NCBI GenBank assembly: GCA_026770585.1
Contig: MU646688.1
Coordinates: 381,344-403,253, forward strand
Origin: Baffinella frigidus
Lineage: Eukaryota > Cryptophyceae > Cryptomonadales > Baffinellaceae
Direction of reading: 5' to 3'
DNA length: 21,910 bases
Shown here: one piece after another, positions 20,301 to 21,910 of the stretch
How positions within the stretch are numbered: position 1 is the first letter of the stretch
Layout of the letters: the number at the start of each line of letters is the position of its first letter
Notes under the pieces: generated by a model
What the model saw: the letters and a program-made list of their open reading frames with translations, nothing else
The model's database searches: none
Told to the model about the DNA's origin: nothing
Made by a program: the position numbers and the translations under genes

Positions 20301-21910
20301 GCGATGTGTCCTTGGTGCACGTTGAGACTCAATCTGTCGAATCTGTCTTGTGGAATGTGTCCCCAGCCAACAGCTTCTTCGCCAAATCACTTTTTAAAAT
20401 GGTGCTGTGGGTCTCCCTAAACCCCATATCCTAAACCCTACACCCTGAACACTGGGCAGGCCGGGGGAAACGAAGTGTACATCTGGTACAAGAAAGCCTC
20501 TGGCATCGTCTCGTTTGAGGAGTCGCGTCCGCTACAGGCACCCTCTCCTCCTCCTAAACCCGCAGAACCCGCAGGACCCTTAACCCTAAACCCCAAACCC
20601 CAAACCCTAAACCTCAACCCTAAACACTCAACACTAAAGTCTCCTCCTCATTATCCGCTCTCAAGCTGGGAGAGAACAATTTAAATTTCTGTAATGACTC
20701 TCACGTGAAAATGGCTCAAGCCAGGTCCAGATTGTGGACCTGACTGGCGTATTGTGTTCCGAGTTGGCTCAACAGCTGTCGAGAGTGTTCACCTCGGTGA
20801 GTCGCAATGTGAGGGAGCCTGCCCGGTTCAGTCAACCGCCGTGCTCGGGACTCTTCGCCTGGAAACCCTAAACCCTAAATCTTAACCCCCAAACCACATA
20901 ATTTTTTCAACGTTACACACATATTGCAAAGACGAGTTGCGACTTCTAAAATGAAACCAATTGACATTAAACAAATAATCTCCATGTCCAGGCGGGGTTT
21001 GAGCTAGCGGTGACAAACATCTGGGTGCTTTCCGCGCGCTGACATGTGGGTGCTTTCCATCTGGGTGCTGAAAGCACCCAGAAGGCCTCTCCGACGGAGA
21101 GGCTCGAACCCCGGAACCTTGAACCTCAACCCCGAAACCCTGAACCGTATACCCCGAAACCCTGAACCGTATACCCTTCACTATGCAGGCGGGGTTCGAG
21201 GTAGCGGTGACAAACATCTCGGTGGTTTCATCGACAGCGGCGGTCGTCCCAGTGGGAGCTGGGTGCAACGCTTCGACCACCAACTGCTCCGACATCAACC
21301 CCTACGCCCTGGTCAAACCCGAAACACGAAACCTGAGCCCATCAACACGAAACACGAGACACGAGACACGCAACCGACAAGTGCTCCGACATCAACCCAT
21401 ACGAAGATTTGGTCTCCGCCCGTGATCCCAAACACGAAACAAAAAACACGAAACAAAAAAACGAAAAACGAATCCGAAACCTGGACCCGGAATTTGAAAC
21501 CCGAAACCCTAACCCCGAAAACCGAAAACCGAAACCTTAACCCCGAAAACCGAACACCGAAAACTGAAACCTGAAATCCTCAACGCTGAAACAGGGTCGA
21601 CAGGGGCTGGGCAACCTCTGGACGAAAGTCGACGGAAACCTCAACGCCGGCCTCCAGGTTACGCGCCCCCCGTATCATACGTGCATATATTATACGTGTA
21701 TGTACCTATACGTGTATGTACGTGTATGTACGTATATTTACGTATATGTACGTATATGTACGTATAGTACGTATAGTACGCACTTCGTATAGTACACCCG
21801 GGTTTCGGGTTTCAGGTTCGGAAACCTCAACGCCGGCCTGTAGGTTACGAGCCCCTCCCCGTGCCACTTGAACCCCCCCCGCGCCACTTGCAAACTAAGC
21901 AAGGTTATGA
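7451..21910 (+). CDS. Gene B: large secreted multidomain protein, 21 candidate exons, 3' end outside window
   Basis: Seen: exons 7451-7718, 8621-8681, 9099-9258, 9936-10007, (10364-10423), 10836-10949, 11584-11641, 12468-12535, 12916-12966, 13188-13278, 13992-14107, 14578-14679, 15547-15699, 16494-16571, 17197-17316, 18265-18339, 18920-19033, 19784-19882, 20460-20507, 21189-21311 and 21604-21657. All introns are GT-AG, phases agree at every join, and the sum is about 695 codons with no in-frame stop. Order: signal peptide 1-23; a beta-rich domain to about 187 with WGDDS and FTGCCR; a middle region with GxGxGY-type beta repeats (about 285-370); further segments to about 524; then MABP-like segments. 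Known: the WGDG/FTGCCR module occurs in large extracellular proteins of algae and other protists, and MABP beta-prisms bind membranes. Inference: a cell-surface or secreted protein. Coding DNA is about 15% of the span. Confidence 0.78.
8056..8226. mobile_element. Foldback element in intron 1
   Basis: Ends TCTGGTAGGACTTGGC (about 8056) and GCCAAGTCCTACCAGA (about 8210) are perfect inverses. Further inverted similarity (GCCGACTT / AAGTCGGC) extends inward. It is AT-richer than its surroundings. Confidence 0.7.
8396..8440. repeat. Near-perfect hairpin
   Basis: GGTGGTCACGTTCCTCCCCG pairs with CGGGGAGTAACGTGATCACC, 18 of 20 positions, with a loop of five bases (AAATT). Confidence 0.8.
8512..8870 (-). 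repeat. Telomere-type C-rich repeats around exon 2
   Basis: Degenerate CCCTAAA, CCCTGAA and CCCTCAA units on both sides of exon 2, interrupted only by the exon. Confidence 0.88.
8621..8681 (+). CDS. Gene B exon 2: WGDDS and DYSEADDW segment
   Basis: 61 nt, acceptor ACGCAG, donor GTCACC. It reads (W)GDDSFAYLVVKVTDYSEADD(W). Both border Trp codons are split by introns, and both are restored by the chosen sites, which is strong support. The first base pair completes the codon left by exon 1, and the last two bases join the G of exon 3. Confidence 0.83.
8871..8898 (+). mobile_element. Possible end fragment of the dispersed element
   Basis: Begins CTAGCTCTGTCGCAG, like the end of the 3341 copy, but the body is absent. 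Confidence 0.35.
9099..9258 (+). CDS. Gene B exon 3: FTGCCR segment
   Basis: One base plus 53 codons, acceptor ATGCAG, donor GTGAGT. It contains FSGVYRVNHSYSNPNQGW and WEAAFTGCCRLPNLINAA. The FTGCCR motif with paired Cys is diagnostic of the module as I remember it from algal and protist extracellular proteins. A decayed copy of the 3' end sits at about 9492-9537. Confidence 0.87.
9263..9335 (+). repeat. Purine microsatellite (GA / GGGA)
   Basis: GAGAGAGA then GGGAGGGAGG directly after the exon 3 donor. Confidence 0.92.
9409..9472 (+). repeat. 15-bp minisatellite
   Basis: Four units of GTGGGTGCGCCTGGG, almost perfect. Confidence 0.93.
9492..9537 (+). repeat. Echo of the exon 3 end
   Basis: GCGGACGTTTGTCGAACCTC and GAACGCCGCAGTGCG parallel GCTGCCGTTTGCCCAACCTT and CAACGCCGCGGTGAG of the true exon and donor. 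Confidence 0.6.
9560..9935 (+). repeat. G-rich heptads and echoes before exon 4
   Basis: GGTTTAGGG-type units in the orientation opposite to the rest of gene B. AACAGGGGGAGGCGTG at 9812-9827 copies the exon 4 start with its acceptor (AACAGGGAGAGGCGTG), and AACGGGAACAG recurs at 9703 and 9893. Confidence 0.65.
9936..10007 (+). CDS. Gene B exon 4: end of beta-rich domain
   Basis: 24 codons, phase 0, acceptor AAACAG, donor GTAAAC. GEAWSLEAPIDLVQISGMPS follows FTGCCR...NAA, as expected for this module (WSLEA..DL). The donor merges straight into CCCTAAACCC repeats. Confidence 0.8.
10008..10320 (-). repeat. C-rich telomere-type repeats after exon 4
   Basis: CCCTAAA, CCCTAAG and CCCTGAC units, then six AACCATA units at about 10145-10190. 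Confidence 0.9.
10364..10423 (+). CDS. Gene B candidate exon 5
   Basis: 20 codons in phase 0, acceptor GGCAG, donor GTGCTC; reads DMMALARTALPTPVCPIPGK. It fits the phase of both neighbours but shows no motif. It could be skipped without breaking the frame. Confidence 0.4.
10590..10815 (-). repeat. C-rich repeats including a CCCTAA hexamer tract
   Basis: Heptads, then from about 10757 to 10812 an almost pure hexamer CCCTAA run. This differs from the heptamer elsewhere and equals the TTAGGG type. Confidence 0.93.
10836..10949 (+). CDS. Gene B exon 6
   Basis: 38 codons in phase 0, acceptor GGCAG, donor GTCATC. It contains GGCAKLHFSGIKCGEQ (two Cys) and EVGEIGTLLASKAEP. No named domain. Pieces of both its ends recur in the flanking introns. 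Confidence 0.75.
10960..11580 (+). other. Intron 6 with echoes of exons 6 and 7
   Basis: CATCAACC/CATAAACC repeats; GGCCGAGCCGGTGATCACCC (about 11111) and CTCGCGTCCAAGGCGGAGCC (about 11225) copy the exon 6 end and donor; GGGCTGGCTGGAGGTGTACC (about 11346) copies the exon 7 start. Confidence 0.6.
11362..11421 (+). repeat. 20-bp tandem repeat x3
   Basis: Three units of ACCGAGACGGCACGGGGCAG, one with a single change. The unit continues an echo of exon 7 (its 'YPDGTVQ' part). Confidence 0.92.
11584..11641 (+). CDS. Gene B exon 7
   Basis: 19 codons plus one base, acceptor AACAG, donor GTACCA; reads VVNGLEVYPDGTVQMACQS. The overhanging G completes Gly with the first two bases of exon 8. Confidence 0.78.
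11642..12467 (+). other. Gene B intron 7
   Basis: About 825 bp with no gene. It holds scattered CCCCTAAC repeats, a 28-bp direct repeat at 12278-12333 and two echoes of the exon 8 start: ATGGCAAGGTGTCTCACCGC (about 12120) and ATGACAGGGTGCCCC (about 12408), each with an AG at the acceptor position. Confidence 0.6.
12278..12333 (+). repeat. 28-bp perfect direct repeat x2
   Basis: Two adjacent copies beginning CAGCTGATGCAGAAAGGC. Confidence 0.92.
12468..12535 (+). CDS. Gene B exon 8
   Basis: Two bases plus 22 codons, acceptor GGCAG, donor GTCCCA. CLAAGLYSIGIKLGFGTVKS leads into the first Gly-rich beta repeat. Two decayed copies of its start lie upstream (12117-12160 and 12403-12421). Confidence 0.8.
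12826..13175 (-). repeat. C-rich telomere-type repeats around exon 9
   Basis: CCCTAAA arrays on both sides of the 51-bp exon 9. The second is nearly perfect over about 13097-13155. Confidence 0.92.
12916..12966 (+). CDS. Gene B exon 9
   Basis: 17 codons, phase 0, acceptor GGCAG, donor GTGTAC; reads VTNDGNGTCAVGTWPLT. Joined to exon 8 it gives SIQVTNDGNGT, resembling 'V.VtngGsGY' beta repeats. It is too short to appear as an open frame of note. Confidence 0.72.
13188..13278 (+). CDS. Gene B exon 10
   Basis: 30 codons plus one base, acceptor CCTTAG, donor GTGCGT. It begins VTCPGAPAFKALCLAAGGGH and ends SYTVAAN. The overhanging G joins exon 11 as NGKVSGVTL, which argues against inclusion of the intervening block at 13711-13793. 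Confidence 0.78.
13390..13424 (+). repeat. Echo of the exon 10 end
   Basis: CACTGTCGGCGCCAACGGTG matches CACTGTCGCCGCCAACGGTG at the exon 10 donor. Confidence 0.72.
13795..13975 (-). repeat. C-rich degenerate heptads before exon 11
   Basis: CCCTGAA and CCATGAG units run to within about 16 bases of the exon 11 acceptor. Confidence 0.9.
13992..14107 (+). CDS. Gene B exon 11: second GxGY beta repeat
   Basis: Two bases plus 38 codons, acceptor TTGCAG, donor GTCGAA. KVSGVTLSSQGSGYLYGPSF is a clear 'V.gV.vt..GsGY..aP' repeat, and GACPRAAFAPVLLQTE follows. These repeats are common in extracellular beta-rich proteins. Confidence 0.83.
14304..14338 (+). repeat. (TTC)n microsatellite
   Basis: About eleven TTC units in intron 11. 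Confidence 0.93.
14430..14577 (+). repeat. ~32-bp tandem repeat ending at the exon 12 acceptor
   Basis: Five units around GGACGTGTGAACGCG; two carry CCCGGTACTAATGT. The last unit runs into GTGGCAG, the acceptor of exon 12. Confidence 0.85.
14578..14679 (+). CDS. Gene B exon 12
   Basis: 34 codons in phase 0, acceptor GGCAG, donor GTACCC. LNVVVHVQDRHYCYE, then a Pro-rich tract ending PCNPDNPL with two Cys. The frame would stop at 14714 if unspliced. Its acceptor lies at the end of a tandem repeat whose last unit supplies the splice site. Confidence 0.78.
14745..14961 (+). repeat. 25-bp minisatellite x9
   Basis: Nine copies of CACGCCTCAGCCGTG, eight followed by TCGATCCCA. One unit is cut to 15 bp. 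No unique spacers, so it is not a CRISPR array. Confidence 0.95.
14990..15125 (+). mobile_element. Dispersed ~130-bp element copy
   Basis: CTCTATTTCGGCGATTTGG, GGTGAGCCCGGGCTGTTTCC, AAAGTTGACGGGGTTGTAC, CAGCATGTCAACTTAGGAAT in the standard order. Confidence 0.75.
15125..15546 (+). repeat. CCATCTACTGAC repeats and echoes of exon 13
   Basis: Repeated GTCCATCTACTNAC motifs. GTCTACACGGGCGCAGTGCT with a CAG acceptor at about 15206 and ACACGGACGCAGATCTCCCG at about 15337 copy the exon 13 start; both reach stops or lack a donor. Confidence 0.75.
15547..15699 (+). CDS. Gene B exon 13
   Basis: 51 codons in phase 0, acceptor GGCAG, donor GTTGCG. It starts IVYTGAVLPQMHLTSFPGIG and ends VTSFASGAAGQ. 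It is the only one of several copies of this block that is open and has both splice sites; copies at 15200-15235, 15330-15400 and 15831-15912 are broken. Confidence 0.8.
15831..15912 (+). repeat. Echo of the exon 13 end
   Basis: GAGTGTCACGTCCTTCGCG is identical to the exon, followed by GGGCCAGGTTCT in place of GGCCAGGTTGCG. Confidence 0.75.
15950..16084 (+). mobile_element. Dispersed ~130-bp element copy, diverged
   Basis: AAAGTTGTCGGATTTGTACC, CACACCAGGGGTATCAA and the end GAGTCAGGCAGAGCTAGG. Confidence 0.6.
16198..16213. other. 16-bp perfect palindrome with TGACGTCA core
   Basis: AGTGTGACGTCACACT reads the same on both strands and contains the bZIP/CRE octamer. It is next to an AT-rich TATA-like tract (16150-16195) in an intron. 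No function is shown. Confidence 0.6.
16239..16493 (+). repeat. Intron 13 end: echoes of exon 14 with C-rich repeats
   Basis: CAACAGGCGGCGCC (about 16250) and GACAGGCGGCGGCGGGGCGT (about 16342) copy the exon 14 start CAACAGGCGGCAGCAGGGCA. CCCTAACCCC-type repeats at 16270-16340 and 16462-16490. Confidence 0.62.
16494..16571 (+). CDS. Gene B exon 14
   Basis: 26 codons in phase 0, acceptor AACAG, donor GTCGCA; includes GHVAAYAGYPVKVTFSAEVN and ends WCQ. Joined to exon 15 it gives NWCQAADTTLT. Confidence 0.8.
16588..16720 (-). repeat. C-rich heptad-like repeats in intron 14
   Basis: AAACCCTAAACCC and CCGAAACC units. Confidence 0.82.
16907..16946 (+). repeat. Echo of the exon 15 start
   Basis: ACCAGGCACCCGACACAACG copies GACAGGCAGCCGACACGACG, acceptor included. 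Confidence 0.68.
16970..17113. mobile_element. MITE-like element, 144 bp, 29-bp inverted ends
   Basis: TCATCTCAGAAGATAACAGA with ATCAGTTCC at the left pairs with GGAACTGATTCAGTTATC and CGAGATGA at the right, about 26 of 29 positions. The core is AT-rich with AATTAGG/CCTAATT. It separates an echo of exon 15 from the true exon. Confidence 0.82.
17197..17316 (+). CDS. Gene B exon 15
   Basis: 40 codons in phase 0, acceptor GACAG, donor GTGCCC. AADTTLTAAKMADARCR, then VREAGVSLSYGPMPPNAHYS, ending FVQ. An internal GTGAGA at 17248 is another possible donor. Two diverged copies of the second half lie downstream, each after a dispersed element. Confidence 0.8.
17325..17450 (-). mobile_element. Dispersed ~130-bp element, minus orientation
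   Basis: GGCATGCCGGGTTCGCGGTA, CGTCAACTTTGGCACGTGAA and AGAGCCCCGGCGCACCAAAT are the inverse of the standard body. It starts within about ten bases of the exon 15 donor. Confidence 0.72.
17455..17543 (+). repeat. Echo 1 of the exon 15 second half
   Basis: GTGTCGTTGAGCTACGGCCC is identical to the exon, then CGATGCCCCCTTCTGCGCAC and TCCAGGGGCC at the old donor. Confidence 0.82.
17543..17665 (+). mobile_element. Dispersed ~130-bp element copy
   Basis: CCTAGCTCTATCTCCC, GGTGAGCCCGGGATGTTTTC, GAAGTTGACGGGGTTGTTCC, GGCATGTCAAGTTGAG. It lies immediately after echo 1. Confidence 0.78.
17678..17765 (+). repeat. Echo 2 of the exon 15 second half
   Basis: GGGGTGTCGATCACCTATGC, CTGATGCCGCTCACGCCGCG and CTACTCGTTTTTTCGGGT follow the exon order with more changes. 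Confidence 0.6.
17830..17935 (+). repeat. (GA)n and (GT)n microsatellites
   Basis: GAGAGAGAGA, GTGTGTGTGT and again GAGAGAGAGA within 100 bp. Confidence 0.93.
18027..18105 (+). repeat. Echo of exon 16
   Basis: CGACAGCCGGACGCGATCAC and GATCACGTACGACAACC-like sequence copy the start of exon 16 with an AG; the copy diverges after about 55 bases. Confidence 0.82.
18130..18262 (+). repeat. CCATCTACTGAC repeats before exon 16
   Basis: GTCCATCTACTGACAGATCG occurs twice, with looser copies upstream. The same CCATCTACT motif precedes exon 13. Confidence 0.85.
18265..18339 (+). CDS. Gene B exon 16: start of MABP-like segment
   Basis: 25 codons, acceptor GGCAG. PDAITDLLITYDNPF is the opening strand of an MABP-type repeat ('ITdI.v...'), then ASHRPGQEHA. 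I chose donor GTTGAC at 18340 because the next exon needs phase 0. The stronger-looking GTAAAC at 18347 would break the phase. Confidence 0.72.
18346..18449 (-). repeat. CCCTAAA array after exon 16
   Basis: Heptads with a few TATACCC and CCCTAA variants begin seven bases after the chosen donor. Confidence 0.93.
18624..18752 (+). repeat. ~24-bp palindromic tandem repeat, shared with 3738-3832
   Basis: AGGACCCTACGGTAGGACAT recurs three to four times; each unit holds CCTAC-G-GTAGG. The left flank matches the gene A copy. Confidence 0.75.
18920..19033 (+). CDS. Gene B exon 17: MABP-like repeat core
   Basis: 38 codons in phase 0, acceptor GGCAG, donor GTGTGT. MGYERVDANLNSGNGG and ASVYLWFKRF match the hallmark 'GY..id.dLN.G.GG..vYLwyk' of MABP beta-prism repeats. 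This is the clearest domain signal in the protein. Confidence 0.85.
19051..19076. repeat. Perfect hairpin
   Basis: AAAGGCATTC and GAATGCCTTT with a six-base loop, between two CTAGCTC motifs just after exon 17. Confidence 0.8.
19077..19172 (-). mobile_element. Dispersed element, minus orientation
   Basis: CTAGCTCTGCCTCACGCGGG, GGCTATTCTCAAGTTGCCAT, CGTCAACTTTACAGCGGAAA. Directly followed by a forward copy. Confidence 0.75.
19172..19292 (+). mobile_element. Dispersed element, plus orientation
   Basis: CTAGCTCCGTCTCAAG, GTGCGCCCGGGCGTTTTGGA, AATGTTGACGGATTTGTACC, CAGCATGTCAAGTTGAGGAT. Forms a head-to-head pair with the copy before it. Confidence 0.78.
19390..19780 (+). repeat. CACTCT / CACA microsatellite
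   Basis: Long CA/CT-rich tract. Within it, GGCGACCACACACATCAACG at about 19449 is an echo of the exon 18 start (GGCGATCACGCACATCAACG). Confidence 0.93.
19784..19882 (+). CDS. Gene B exon 18: second MABP-like repeat, first half
   Basis: 33 codons in phase 0, acceptor CTCAG, donor GTCCGA. AAITHINVSTTGPEE begins a repeat and GFQKLPGNINEQ ends it, running into AGGNEVYIWYKK of the next exon. Confidence 0.84.
19883..20459 (+). other. Gene B intron 18
   Basis: Contains ATCCGCGG-CGTGACA direct repeats (19909-20035), an echo of the exon 18 end (AGAAGCTCCCAGGAAACAGC then GAGTAGGTTC at about 20066-20097) and a TGACATG heptamer run. No gene. Confidence 0.65.
20249..20290 (+). repeat. TGACATG heptamer repeat
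   Basis: Six tandem units. Confidence 0.93.
20460..20507 (+). CDS. Gene B exon 19: second MABP-like repeat, second half
   Basis: 16 codons, acceptor GGGCAG; reads AGGNEVYIWYKKASGI. Joined to exon 18 it completes 'NINEQAGGNEVYIWYKK'. The donor is uncertain: GTCTCG at 20508 keeps phase 0, while the frame stays open to about 20684 and other GTs exist. Confidence 0.7.
20508..21188 (+). other. Gene B intron 19
   Basis: C-rich heptads at 20570-20640, 20866-20895 and 21107-21180. A short GT-AG-bounded block at 20776-20796 was not accepted as an exon. GGCGGGGTTTGAGCTAGCGG at about 20990 is an echo of the exon 20 start. Confidence 0.6.
21061..21103. repeat. Two adjacent perfect hairpins
   Basis: CTGGGTGCT-GAA-AGCACCCAG, then GCCTCTCC-GAC-GGAGAGGC, three bases apart. 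Confidence 0.82.
21189..21311 (+). CDS. Gene B exon 20: third MABP-like repeat, first half
   Basis: 41 codons in phase 0, acceptor TGCAG, donor GTCAAA. FEVAVTNISVVSSTAAVVPV resembles the opening strand of a further repeat; an insert with two Cys (GCNASTTNCSDINPYAL) follows. Decayed copies of both ends lie in the flanking introns. Confidence 0.8.
21312..21603 (+). repeat. CGAAAC / CCCGAAAC repeats in intron 20
   Basis: Degenerate ACACGAAAC and CCGAAACC units. TGCTCCGACATCAACCCATA at about 21382 is an echo of the exon 20 end. Confidence 0.8.
21604..21657 (+). CDS. Gene B exon 21: third MABP-like repeat, second half
   Basis: 18 codons in phase 0, acceptor GACAG, donor GTTACG. GLGNLWTKVDGNLNAGLQ carries the 'kvDgNLNaG' hallmark. 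The next exon, expected to encode the 'YLwy' strand, is beyond the window. Confidence 0.8.
21675..21796 (+). repeat. TACGTATATG repeat
   Basis: Alternating TACGTATA and TACGTGTATG units, rich in the palindrome TACGTA. Confidence 0.92.
21816..21850 (+). repeat. Echo of the exon 21 end
   Basis: CGGAAACCTCAACGCCGGCC is identical to the exon, then TGTAGGTTACG replaces TCCAGGTTACG at the donor. Confidence 0.85.

Noticed and set aside
20776-20796. Seven-codon exon between exons 19 and 20
   Set aside because: Splice borders exist (AACAG, GTGAGT) and phase fits, but the peptide has no similarity to the repeat and exons 19 and 20 join well without it.
21085-21120. tRNA gene
   Set aside because: GGCTCGAACCCC resembles a T-loop, but no anticodon or D arm or acceptor stem can be drawn; the stems form simple hairpins.

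Overview
The window is eukaryotic nuclear DNA. It holds no bacterial-style gene runs, and coding sequence appears only as short GC-rich exons between long introns full of repeats. The commonest repeat is the heptamer TTTAGGG/CCCTAAA, the telomere unit of land plants and many green algae, also reported in dinoflagellates and some other protists. With GC-rich exons and a large secreted beta-rich protein, this points to a unicellular alga or related protist. The species cannot be fixed from sequence alone.

Two split genes run head to head from a junction at about 6748-7450. Gene A (minus strand, 6747 down to at least 100) encodes a small atypical protein kinase or pseudokinase. Its exons give an N-lobe with a VVK lysine, an HGN loop in place of HRD, DVG in place of DFG, an APE motif and a C-lobe RPTAAEV motif. 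A C-terminal extension follows. The stretch between APE and the C-lobe is only partly accounted for.

Gene B (plus strand, 7451 to beyond 21910) encodes a large secreted protein. I assembled 21 candidate exons by hand, about 695 codons so far. All introns are GT-AG and the reading phase is continuous across every junction. The order is: signal peptide; a beta-rich domain with WGDDS and FTGCCR motifs; a region with two 'V-x-GxG(Y)' beta repeats; further extracellular segments; and MABP-like (beta-prism) segments that continue past the window.

The introns are unusual in four ways. (1) Telomere-like heptads make up much of them, and their C-rich strand is nearly always the sense strand of the host gene, so orientation switches at the divergent junction. 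(2) Most exons have decayed partial copies ('echoes') of their own ends, splice sites included, in neighbouring introns. (3) A dispersed element of about 130 bp with CTAGCTCTG/CAGAGCTAG ends occurs about ten times in both orientations, often close to a splice donor. (4) There are several foldback/MITE-like elements, minisatellites and microsatellites.

All exon calls come from reading splice sites and phase by eye. Family assignments rest on remembered motifs, without any search.
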